A DNA stretch of 6,110 nt from Oscillospiraceae bacterium (GTDB lineage Bacteria > Bacillota > Clostridia > Oscillospirales > Ruminococcaceae), in NCBI GenBank assembly GCA_016297675.1, contig JAEDGE010000112.1, positions 1 to 6,110 of the forward strand. The letters run 5' to 3'. Both the position numbers and the translations under genes were made by a program. Below are positions 1 to 5,810 of this stretch, piece by piece (the first letter of the stretch is position 1; each line of letters opens with the position of its first letter). The notes beneath the pieces are model-generated. The model searched no databases and was not told the DNA's origin. It was given only the letters and a program-made list of their open reading frames with translations.

Positions 1-1223
1 ATTGCATAGTCATCACCGTGTGTCACTCTCATCAGGTCATCGTTCTCATACTGGAAGGAAGACGTGTTGATGGAGAGCTTTGCACAGTACTTCTTAAATG
101 CAACCGGCAGATGCTTTGACCACAGTACAGTCAGGTTCGGCTCCGGAGCAGTACCCAGATTTTCCAGTGTGTGCAGATAACGGAAACTGGTCTTAGTAAC
201 CATGGTTCTGCCGTCAATGCCCATACCGCCGATGGATTCTGTAACCCACTGCGGGTCGCCAGAGAACAGTGCATTATATTCCGGTGTTCTTGCAAACTTC
301 ACCATACGCAGCTTCATAATGAAGTGGTCGATCAGTTCCTGTGCCTGTTCTTCTGTGAGGATCCCCTTCTGAATATCTCTTTCAATATAAATATCAATGA
401 AAGTAGAAGTACGACCCAAGCTCATTGCAGCACCGTTCTGATCCTTTACAGCACCCAGATAACCAAAGTACAGCCACTGGATTGCTTCCTGTGCATTGGA
501 AGCCGGCTTGGAAATATCAAAGCCGTAACGCTGTGCCATTGCCTTCAATGCCTTCAATGCCTTTACCTGATCTGCCAGTTCTTCCCGCAGACGAATCACA
601 TCTTCTGTCATCGTACCGCAGGTAACAGCCTTCTGGTGTTCCTTGTCTTCGATCAGCTTATCTACACCGTACAGAGCCACTCTACGGTAGTCACCGATGA
701 TACGACCACGACCGTAAGCATCCGGCAAACCAGTGATGATAGCGTTATGTCTTGCGGAACGCATTTCCGGTGTATAAACATCGAATACCCCTTCATTGTG
801 GGTCTTCCGATAGTGCTTAAAGATGTAGCTGATTTCCGGATCAACTGTATAACCATAAGACTTGCAAGCTTCTTCTGCCATACGGATACCGCCGAACGGC
901 TGCAAAGAACGCTTCAGCGGCTTATCTGTCTGGAAGCCTACGATCTTTTCCTTTTCCTTATCCAAATAGCCTGCTTCGTGAGAATTTACAGTGGATACGA
1001 TCTTGGTATCCATGTCCAGCACGCCGCCGTTTTCCCGTTCTTTCTGGAACAGATCCAGAACCTGATTCCAGAGTTCTGTTGTTGTAGCAGTCGGGCCAGC
1101 CAGAAAGCTCTCGTCGCCTTCATATGGTGTATAGTTCTTCTGAATGAAGTCCCGTACATTTACGTTGGAAGTCCATGCTCCACCGACAAAGCCTTCCCAT
1201 TCCTTCTGCATTGTTTCTGCCAT
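1..1223 (-). CDS. pflB: Pyruvate formate-lyase (formate C-acetyltransferase), C-terminal part missing at window edge
   Basis: The enzyme is a cytoplasmic glycyl-radical enzyme that converts pyruvate and CoA to acetyl-CoA and formate during anaerobic fermentation. The frame opens at an ATG (1223-1221; MAETMQKEWEGFVGG), 9 nt behind AAAGGAGA, and stays open to the window edge, giving about 407 residues of an enzyme usually near 750. The PFL hallmark stretch is present: GVFDVYTPEMRSARHN followed by TGLPDAYGRGRIIGDYRRVA, around residues 146-181, and further on YENDDLM near residue 393. The last readable residues are DDYA plus a partial Ile codon. In E. coli PFL the equivalent DDYAI is followed directly by the catalytic Cys-Cys pair, so the active-site cysteines and the C-terminal glycine-radical domain lie outside this window. 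The gene has its own strong promoter and a structured leader. Whether pflA (activating enzyme) follows cannot be seen. The family assignment is secure. Confidence 0.97.
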   Translation of the reverse strand, partial: MAETMQKEWEGFVGGAWTSNVNVRDFIQKNYTPYEGDESFLAGPTATTTELWNQVLDLFQKERENGGVLDMDTKIVSTVNSHEAGYLDKEKEKIVGFQTDKPLKRSLQPFGGIRMAEEACKSYGYTVDPEISYIFKHYRKTHNEGVFDVYTPEMRSARHNAIITGLPDAYGRGRIIGDYRRVALYGVDKLIEDKEHQKAVTCGTMTEDVIRLREELADQVKALKALKAMAQRYGFDISKPASNAQEAIQWLYFGYLGAVKDQNGAAMSLGRTSTFIDIYIERDIQKGILTEEQAQELIDHFIMKLRMVKFARTPEYNALFSGDPQWVTESIGGMGIDGRTMVTKTSFRYLHTLENLGTAPEPNLTVLWSKHLPVAFKKYCAKLSINTSSFQYENDDLMRVTHGDDYA

Positions 1224-1277
1224 GATTTGAATCTCTCCTTTGCAATATTTCAGCAATTTTAATTGATTGCAATTTCC

Positions 1278-1321
1278 GCAGCGAACCAAAATTTTCCGCT
1301 GCTGCCGTCTTACAGAGACGG
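1278..1321 (-). promoter_or_regulatory. Two hairpins in the pflB 5' leader
   Basis: In the transcript from the 1361-1389 promoter, two stems precede the pflB ribosome binding site. The first pairs 1316-1321 with 1305-1310 (CCGTCT/AGACGG, 5-nt loop). The second pairs 1297-1302 with 1278-1283 (GCAGCG/CGCTGC, 13-nt loop centred on AAAATTTT). Both stems are GC-rich in an otherwise AT-rich leader. A regulatory role is inference; they could also simply stabilise the mRNA. Confidence 0.45.
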
Positions 1322-1360
1322 TATTTTTCGGAATTTTCCTGTCCGCTCTGGTCTGATTTA

Positions 1361-1389
1361 ATAATAGCACATGTTCTCAATAATGTCAA
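1361..1389 (-). promoter_or_regulatory. Sigma-A promoter of pflB with extended -10
   Basis: On the minus strand a perfect -35 TTGACA (1389-1384) is followed by a 17-bp spacer and TATTAT (1366-1361), preceded by TGC as an extended -10. Transcription should start near 1354, leaving an untranslated leader of about 130 nt before pflB. The spacer contains the small palindrome ACATGT. No Rex or FNR consensus operator was recognised. Confidence 0.85.
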
Positions 1390-1428
1390 TAGATTTTTGA
1401 AAGTTTCCCGTTAAAAATTCTGGATTTC

Positions 1429-1472
1429 TTGAAAAAAACGTGTAAAAAGGGAATGTTTTTTTGAAAAAAACG
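1429..1472. repeat. Pair of 12-bp direct repeats TTGAAAAAAACG upstream of the pflB promoter
   Basis: TTGAAAAAAACG occurs exactly at 1429-1440 and again at 1461-1472, a 32-bp period or about three helical turns. The pair lies 40-83 bp upstream of the pflB -35 box, between that promoter and the gap terminator. Each copy has a seven-A tract. It could be an activator site pair, phased A-tract bending, or a chance similarity in AT-rich DNA. Confidence 0.4.
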
Positions 1473-1558
1473 ATAAAAATGAATGCAAAATCCTTTTTTC
1501 GCTTAAAAACAAAAAGATCCACAGAAAAATTTCTGTTTTTTTACAGTTCTTCCCACAC

Positions 1559-1590
1559 AAAAAACGAGCCTGTCCCATTGGACAGACTCG
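1559..1590 (-). terminator. Rho-independent terminator of gap
   Basis: An 11-bp stem (1580-1590 with 1565-1575) closes a 4-nt loop (AATG in the transcript) and is followed by six T residues (1564-1559 on the minus strand). The one non-Watson-Crick position (1569/1586) is a G-U wobble in the minus-strand RNA but a C-A mismatch in plus-strand RNA, which fixes the direction. It lies 38 nt past the gap stop codon. Confidence 0.92.
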
Positions 1591-1627
1591 CTCTTTTCAT
1601 TCTTAGAATTGCATTGCCATGCAGCAA

Positions 1628-2665
1628 TTATGCCAATTCAGCAAAATACTTAATGGTACGAACCATCTGGCTGGTGTAGCTGTTCTCGTTGTCATACCAA
1701 GAAACAACCTGTACTTCATACAGATCATCAGCAATCTTGGAAACCATGGTCTGGGTTGCATCGAACAGAGAACCATACTTCATACCGATTACGTCAGAAG
1801 AAACGATCTGCTCTTCGTTGTAGCCATAGGATTCTGTAGCAGCAGCCTTCATAGCAGCATTGATGCCGTCAACCGTTACATCTGTACCCTTTACAACAGC
1901 GGTCAGAATGGTAGTAGAACCAGTCGGAACCGGTACACGCTGTGCAGAACCGATCAGCTTGCCGTTCAGTTCCGGAATAACCAGACCGATTGCCTTTGCA
2001 GCACCAGTGGAGTTCGGAACGATGTTTGCAGCACCAGCTCTTGCTCTTCTCAGGTCACCCTTTCTGTGCGGACCATCCAGAATCATCTGGTCGCCGGTGT
2101 AAGCGTGAATGGTGCTCATGATACCACTCTGGATCGGAGCATAGTCATTCAGTGCCTTTGCCATCGGAGCCAGGCAGTTGGTGGTGCAGGATGCAGCAGA
2201 GATGATCTTGTCATCTGTGGTCAGAGTCTCGTGGTTTACGTTGTAAACGATAGTCGGCAGATCATTGCCAGCCGGAGCAGAAATAACAACCTTCTTTGCA
2301 CCAGCATCGATATGAGCCTGTGCCTTTGCCTTGGAAGTGTAGAAACCGGTGCATTCCAGAACAACATCTACACCGAGTTCGCCCCACGGCAGTTCAGCAG
2401 CATTTGCCTTTGCATAAATGGTCAGGGTCTTGCCGTCAACTGTAATCGTACCTGCTTCGTCATCAGCGGTAACAGTGTGCTTGTTTTCGCCAATCCGACC
2501 TGCATAACCGCCCTGAGCAGTATCATACTTCAGCAGATGAGCAAGCATAGACGGCTTGGTCAGATCGTTGATTGCAACAACCTCATAACCTTCTGCACCG
2601 AACATCTGTCTGAATGCGAGACGACCGATACGGCCAAAACCATTAATAGCAACTTTAACTGACAT
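1628..2665 (-). CDS. gap: Type I glyceraldehyde-3-phosphate dehydrogenase (phosphorylating)
   Basis: This glycolytic enzyme oxidises glyceraldehyde 3-phosphate with NAD and phosphate to 1,3-bisphosphoglycerate in the cytoplasm, normally as a homotetramer. The 345-aa protein is full length (usual 330-345). The Rossmann nucleotide-binding loop NGFGRIGR is at residues 8-15, and Asp34 after the second strand (AINDL) favours NAD over NADP. The catalytic Cys160 lies in SASCTTNCLAP (157-167) and the base His187 in HAYTGDQ. The phosphate-site Arg243 lies in AQRVPVPTG, and the C-terminal SWYDNE is at 322-327. A small deviation is KYDTAQG (46-52), where many homologues have a His before the Gly. The ATG at 2665-2663 sits 8 nt from a perfect AGGAGG. 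The gene appears monocistronic, with its own terminator. Codon use is strongly biased, as expected for a highly expressed gene. Confidence 0.98.
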   Translation of the reverse strand: MSVKVAINGFGRIGRLAFRQMFGAEGYEVVAINDLTKPSMLAHLLKYDTAQGGYAGRIGENKHTVTADDEAGTITVDGKTLTIYAKANAAELPWGELGVDVVLECTGFYTSKAKAQAHIDAGAKKVVISAPAGNDLPTIVYNVNHETLTTDDKIISAASCTTNCLAPMAKALNDYAPIQSGIMSTIHAYTGDQMILDGPHRKGDLRRARAGAANIVPNSTGAAKAIGLVIPELNGKLIGSAQRVPVPTGSTTILTAVVKGTDVTVDGINAAMKAAATESYGYNEEQIVSSDVIGMKYGSLFDATQTMVSKIADDLYEVQVVSWYDNENSYTSQMVRTIKYFAELA

Positions 2666-2695
2666 TGGAATTACCTCCTAAAAATTTATACTCTT

Positions 2696-2724
2696 ATTTT
2701 ACACCAAAACGACGAAAAATGCAA
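2696..2724 (-). promoter_or_regulatory. Probable gap promoter
   Basis: On the minus strand TTGCAT (2724-2719), a 17-bp spacer and TAAAAT (2701-2696) form the best-placed promoter-like pair upstream of gap. The -35 is weak, matching only the TTG. It would give a leader of about 24 nt that includes the AGGAGG site. No better pair was seen between here and 2880. Confidence 0.45.
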
Positions 2725-2881
2725 GGTCTTTCTATAAAAAAATTGAAACAAAATAGACGCTCCCCCTGCTTTTCTCTATTTTGCACAAAATTCAACATCG
2801 TTTCCCGTGCGTTTTAGCGATAAAAAAACAATTGATAAAATTTGTTCTTTTTTTCTCTCTTTATTTTAAAAGACTTCGGTA

Positions 2882-2887
2882 TATAAT
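2882..2887 (+). promoter_or_regulatory. Candidate distal -10 box (TATAAT) for the 3223 gene
   Basis: A perfect TATAAT lies within ATATAATATAG (2881-2891). The -35 region at the right distance is only AT-rich (CTTTAT at 2859-2864). If used, transcription would start near 2894 and run through the whole hairpin element before reaching the gene at 3223. The same 11-mer recurs at 3141-3151. Confidence 0.35.
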
Positions 2888-2927
2888 ATAGGAGAGTGTA
2901 TCAATAAGTAACATTTTTCAACCATTC

Positions 2928-3100
2928 TATACTGCCCTCTATTGCAAACAACATCATTGTTTGCAATGCCGCCAAAGGCGGCTGCAAAGCCATAGGCTTT
3001 GCGAAGGCAGTATGAACGGCGGCTCTTGGTGGCAGAGCCACCACCGGCAATGCATTGCCGGTATTGCAAAATCGTAGATTTTGCAATAGAGCCTAGTATA
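2928..3100. mobile_element. MITE-like palindromic element with 21-bp terminal inverted repeats and six internal hairpins
   Basis: The ends 2928-2948 and 3080-3100 are inverted copies matching at 18 of 21 positions; only the GCC/AGG triplet at positions 7-9 differs. Between and partly within them are six stems in a row: 2941-2967 (11 bp, loop CATCA), 2968-2982 (6 bp, loop AAA), 2984-3002 (8 bp, loop ATA), 3027-3043 (7 bp, loop AGA), 3044-3061 (perfect 18-bp palindrome) and 3062-3088 (12 bp, loop GTA). Four of the six have three-base loops. There is no plausible coding content; the frames crossing it are incidental. The ends begin TA..TA, so a TA target duplication like that of IS630/mariner-type MITEs is possible but unproven. 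The size (173 bp), inverted ends and intergenic site fit a non-autonomous mobile repeat. No transposase is present in the window. A structured RNA is the alternative. Confidence 0.7.
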
Positions 3101-3111
3101 AAAACATATCC

Positions 3112-3129
3112 CTGCACCATGCAGTTTTT
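3112..3129 (+). terminator. Weak terminator-like hairpin upstream of the 3223 gene
   Basis: CTGCA, loop CCA, TGCAG (3112-3124) is followed directly by five T residues (3125-3129). A stem of only 5 bp is weak for intrinsic termination. It lies between the two candidate -10 boxes, so it could stop transcripts coming out of the hairpin element. The structure is seen in the sequence; the function is speculation. Confidence 0.25.
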
Positions 3130-3141
3130 CGTCCCCTTGCA

Positions 3142-3147
3142 TATAAT
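3142..3147 (+). promoter_or_regulatory. Candidate proximal -10 box (TATAAT) for the 3223 gene
   Basis: A perfect TATAAT lies within a second copy of ATATAATATAG (3141-3151), downstream of the hairpin element. No good -35 is visible (ATGCAG at 3119-3124). Transcription would start near 3154 and give a leader of about 70 nt containing the hairpin GCCTTC/GAAGGC (3158-3163 with 3170-3175). Confidence 0.4.
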
Positions 3148-3202
3148 ATAGCAAGACGCCTTCGTAACAGAAGGCAGCCGTGAATATCTTCCACTTAAAA
3201 AG

Positions 3203-3209
3203 AAAGGAG
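3203..3209 (+). promoter_or_regulatory. Ribosome binding site AAAGGAG that decides the start of the 3223 gene
   Basis: AAAGGAG ends 1 nt before an ATG at 3211 and 13 nt before an in-frame ATG at 3223. The first spacing is too short for normal initiation and the second is longer than usual, so 3223 is preferred. No other ATG, GTG or TTG lies between them in frame. Confidence 0.6.
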
Positions 3210-3222
3210 CATGCGACTGCTT

Positions 3223-4305
3223 ATGAATGCAGAAACACTGCAAATTCTGAAGACGCTTTATGCCAATGAGAACCGACAAGTATTTTTTCTGACGACCGCT
3301 GGAACGTGCATCTGGAAAAACGATATTTCCGAACCGCTGAAAACAGAAGAAGACTGCATCGCTCTGCTGCATACATTGCAGGCAAATACCGGCATACAAA
3401 CGTTCTGGTATCACTCTCTTTTATATGCCGCAGAAATATTGACTTCCGCAGAACTGGACTGTGTGATTCTGCGAATTTCTACCGAACCGATTTTGACAAA
3501 TATCATGACAGAATTCAATTCCCGTGCACTCTGTCAGAACTTTTTGGCAGAACAACGAAAAGCAATTTTCAACATTTCTACTGTGATGGAACACATTTAT
3601 AACGAAGTGGAAGCACACAACATCGGAGAGCTGGAACAGGAAGCCATTTTTTCTGATCTCAACGATGTGATGCACTGCTGTTGTCGGCTGATGAAGCAAA
3701 CCGTCTACTACGAAGAGCTGTGCAAATATGCAGATGATATGTACAACACCATACAGCCACTGGAGTTATCCAGTGCAATTATTCATTTTGCACAGAACTG
3801 TCGGGAGACATTGGGACATCGCATGGAACTGAAACTACAACCAGAAATGAACATATGGGTTTTATCCCATGAATCCCCTCTCTGTTTCTGTTTGCTCTGT
3901 CTGATGACACAGCTGCTTTCACACAATGATACCAATCCTATACAAACGCTCACCATCCACACCTATACGGAAAACAACCATGCAGTTATTTCTCTATACA
4001 GGGAGAAAGGGAACAACTATGATCCGGAAACCGAGCCAATTTCAAAGTTACAACCTACAGGCAAAAATGTGAATCAGGATTATTACCTTGTTTCCAGTGT
4101 GCTTTCTAACTTCTGCAAAGCTTATGATGCTGTATTTGAGACAATCAAAAGTGAAACAATACGAGGATATCAAATCAAATTGCCATTGCATATCCACAAC
4201 CCGAATACACAATTGCATGCTCCACAGGAATTCCAGAAACGTTCCACATTCTTAAACAGATACCAAATTATGCTTTACGATATTGCCGACTATCAATTCT
4301 ATTAA
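3223..4305 (+). CDS. Hypothetical protein with degenerate histidine-kinase-like C-terminal region
   Basis: I do not recognise a named family. The product has 360 aa from the ATG at 3223, or 364 from 3211 (see the ribosome binding site entry). There is no signal peptide or membrane segment, so it is predicted cytosolic. Residues 1-100 look like a small alpha/beta domain. Residues 107-168 look like the two long helices of a histidine kinase dimerisation domain, but no His sits where the H-box would be (FLAEQRKAIFNIS). Residues 176-322 follow the order of a kinase ATPase domain, ending in YYLVSSVLSNF near 287-297 and IRGYQIKLPL at 313-322. The N-box Asn, the DxGxG G1 box and the GxG G2 box are all absent. 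About 13 cysteines occur, including CCC at 152-154. It may be a pseudokinase with a scaffold or sensing role; this is inference from pattern only. Codon use is less biased than in gap or pflB. No neighbour suggests a partner. Confidence 0.85.
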   Translation: MNAETLQILKTLYANENRQVFFLTTAGTCIWKNDISEPLKTEEDCIALLHTLQANTGIQTFWYHSLLYAAEILTSAELDCVILRISTEPILTNIMTEFNSRALCQNFLAEQRKAIFNISTVMEHIYNEVEAHNIGELEQEAIFSDLNDVMHCCCRLMKQTVYYEELCKYADDMYNTIQPLELSSAIIHFAQNCRETLGHRMELKLQPEMNIWVLSHESPLCFCLLCLMTQLLSHNDTNPIQTLTIHTYTENNHAVISLYREKGNNYDPETEPISKLQPTGKNVNQDYYLVSSVLSNFCKAYDAVFETIKSETIRGYQIKLPLHIHNPNTQLHAPQEFQKRSTFLNRYQIMLYDIADYQFY

Positions 4306-4317
4306 TTTCCGAAGACA

Positions 4318-4351
4318 AAAAATCCCCTGCTCATGAAAGCGGGGGATTTTT
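4318..4351 (+). terminator. Terminator between convergent genes, probably bidirectional
   Basis: A 14-bp stem (4318-4331 with 4338-4351) closes a 6-nt loop (CATGAA). It is flanked by A residues on the left and T residues on the right, so either strand yields a hairpin followed by a U-run. The single imperfect pair (4328/4341) is a U-G wobble in plus-strand RNA and an A-C mismatch in minus-strand RNA, which favours the plus-strand gene ending at 4305. The gene ending at 4376 on the minus strand has no other visible terminator. Confidence 0.9.
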
Positions 4352-4375
4352 CAATCATGCATCCTGCACTTGCTA

Positions 4376-5740
4376 TTATAATTTCTTCTTCTGATTTTCA
4401 ATCATTGCAACCAGATCATCTACAGAATTCTTGTCATAGGAAGCAGATCGACTGCTGCGGGCTGCTGGCTTAGGAGCTGGCTTTGCTGCCGGCTGTGCCG
4501 GTGCAGCACTCCGCTGTCTGGGAGCAGATGTATTGCGTGCGAACGGATCATTTCCAAAGATATCATCCACATTCGGACGCTTAAATGTACCTGTAGAAGT
4601 GAGGAATGTTTTGCTTGTAGAAGAACCAGACGGTGCTTCATGTGCCCCATGATAAGTCTGTTCTGGCTGCACTGGCTGTACAGGCGGTGCAGATTCTACT
4701 GGTACATCCGCAGAATACTTGCCTACATATCCATTATTTTCCGGCTGTTGCGGCATCTGGCTGTATGGTGTTTCTGGAATCTGTACATTTTTCTGTGCCT
4801 GGAACTGCATCGTTTTTGCTTTCTGGTAAGCAGAATTCGGGTTCACTGCCTTGCGTTCAAAATTCTGTGAGATAGAAGATTTTTTTGTTTCAAATGAAGT
4901 TGGCATACCCGGCATTGCAGCATTTCCATAGCCAGCATTCGGCGGATAACCTTCCATATTGTAAGAGCCGGTATTGTAATTGCCAGTGTTACCCGTTCTG
5001 GTCTGGTAAGACGGCTGTTGAATATCATTTACAAATTCTTCGTCATCATATTCTTCATCATCATAATTATAATCATCTTCGCCTGCCAGTTCGTCATAGC
5101 TTTCTTCAAATGCATAGGCATCATCTTCCCGATTTCTTGCACTTTTGCGTACCAATGCAACAATCAGAAGAATCACTAAAATCACACATGGCAGTGCCAA
5201 CAGAACAATAATGCCGCTGAAACCGGTTGCAAACTGGATGAAGCTGTACAGCTGACTGCTTTCATACCGGCAGATTCCTCGAATGCTTTCCACTGTAATG
5301 GCTGGTTCTGTGCCGATGGTTTCCACTTGCATGGTGGTCGGATAATACTTCATAACACCGGTTTCCTCATCGGAGGCGATATTCAGAATCCGGCGAATTG
5401 CCATGCCTTCACTATCCTTGTCCGTAGAAGTATCCTCTGGTGCCAGTACACAAAGGATTGCATTGTTCTTGGAAAGCGGTTCGCTACCATCATATGCCTT
5501 GCAGATGACAGCTGTTTTCGCATGAATGGAGGCACTCACATCTACTGTGGTGGCTGGGTCCGTACTTTCCGTTGGCTTGACTTCCATGCTATCCGTTTCC
5601 ATCAGGTACACATAGTTCCCGAAGATTTTCGGCGTATCGTGCTGTGAGAACAAAACGTTCAGGGTCAGCGTAATACACACAACGATCAGAAGCAGGACGG
5701 CGACAACGATGCCTAAAATGGAGATCGATTTCTTTTTCAT
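4376..5740 (-). CDS. Two-TM membrane protein with signal-peptidase-I-like (S26B/SipW type) extracellular domain and long disordered cytoplasmic tail
   Basis: The protein has 454 aa, starting at an ATG 10 nt behind AAAAGGA. MKKK and a hydrophobic segment at residues 7-30 form an N-in anchor. The outer domain (31-168) opens with PKIFGNYVYLMETDSMEVKP (37-56). This resembles the PxxFG...SGSMEP box of SipW-like signal peptidases, with Ser51 in the place of the nucleophile. A strand reading GMAIRRILNI (112-121) sits where these enzymes carry HRI, so the catalytic His seems to be Arg116. A second membrane segment spans 172-197. The cytoplasmic tail (198-454) is low complexity: an Asp/Glu/Tyr-rich acidic block (205-239), a Gly/Asn/Tyr block (244-275), Pro/Gln stretches (321-365) and a Pro/Ala/Lys block (411-428). 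It ends with a basic amphipathic helix, SVDDLVAMIENQKKKL. Whether it cleaves anything is doubtful. The gene stands alone under two promoters. The domain call is from motif reading only. Confidence 0.9.
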   Translation of the reverse strand: MKKKSISILGIVVAVLLLIVVCITLTLNVLFSQHDTPKIFGNYVYLMETDSMEVKPTESTDPATTVDVSASIHAKTAVICKAYDGSEPLSKNNAILCVLAPEDTSTDKDSEGMAIRRILNIASDEETGVMKYYPTTMQVETIGTEPAITVESIRGICRYESSQLYSFIQFATGFSGIIVLLALPCVILVILLIVALVRKSARNREDDAYAFEESYDELAGEDDYNYDDEEYDDEEFVNDIQQPSYQTRTGNTGNYNTGSYNMEGYPPNAGYGNAAMPGMPTSFETKKSSISQNFERKAVNPNSAYQKAKTMQFQAQKNVQIPETPYSQMPQQPENNGYVGKYSADVPVESAPPVQPVQPEQTYHGAHEAPSGSSTSKTFLTSTGTFKRPNVDDIFGNDPFARNTSAPRQRSAAPAQPAAKPAPKPAARSSRSASYDKNSVDDLVAMIENQKKKL

Positions 5741-5781
5741 GATGTTCCCTTCCTTTTGATATAGGTGATATTTTTCATCTT

Positions 5782-5810
5782 ATTATAACATACTTTTTGG
5801 GAAATTTCAA
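5782..5810 (-). promoter_or_regulatory. Proximal extended -10 promoter of the 5740 gene
   Basis: On the minus strand TTGAAA (5810-5805, 5 of 6 consensus), a 17-bp spacer and a perfect TATAAT (5787-5782) preceded by TGT make a strong sigma-A promoter. The start would fall near 5775, leaving a leader of about 35 nt that carries the AAAAGGA ribosome binding site. Confidence 0.85.

Noticed and set aside
541..567. Near-perfect 9-bp tandem repeat (AAGGCATTG on the minus strand) within pflB
   Set aside because: It encodes ALKALKAM in a helical part of PFL; a short in-frame repeat of common codons needs no special explanation.
171..1262. Long plus-strand open frame of 363 codons opposite pflB
   Set aside because: It is antisense to a certain pflB coding region, shows no ribosome binding site, and its Cys/His-rich product looks like reverse-complement translation of biased codons.
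1521..1542. ACAGAAA/TTTCTGT hairpin followed by a T run (plus strand)
   Set aside because: The stem is short and AT-rich, no plus-strand gene precedes it, and a much better terminator for gap lies at 1559-1590.
1461..1679. Plus-strand open frame beginning MKKTIKMNAK in the pflB-gap intergenic region
   Set aside because: It reads through the gap terminator and into the 3' end of gap on the opposite strand; the Lys/Phe content simply reflects A/T runs.
1619..2662. Plus-strand open frame of 347 codons opposite gap
   Set aside because: It mirrors the gap gene almost exactly; the absence of stops comes from the strong codon bias of gap on the other strand.
2825..2848. AACAA...TTGTT inverted repeat considered as a Rex operator upstream of gap
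   Set aside because: The half-sites are in the opposite orientation to the Rex consensus (TTGT...ACAA), and the inner positions do not pair.
2928..3100. CRISPR array
   Set aside because: The repeated units are different palindromes with no common repeat or regular spacer length, and no cas gene is nearby.
2866..3414. Minus-strand open frame of 182 codons across the hairpin element
   Set aside because: It runs through the palindromic element into the antisense of the 3223 gene, and the product has no coherent composition or start signal.
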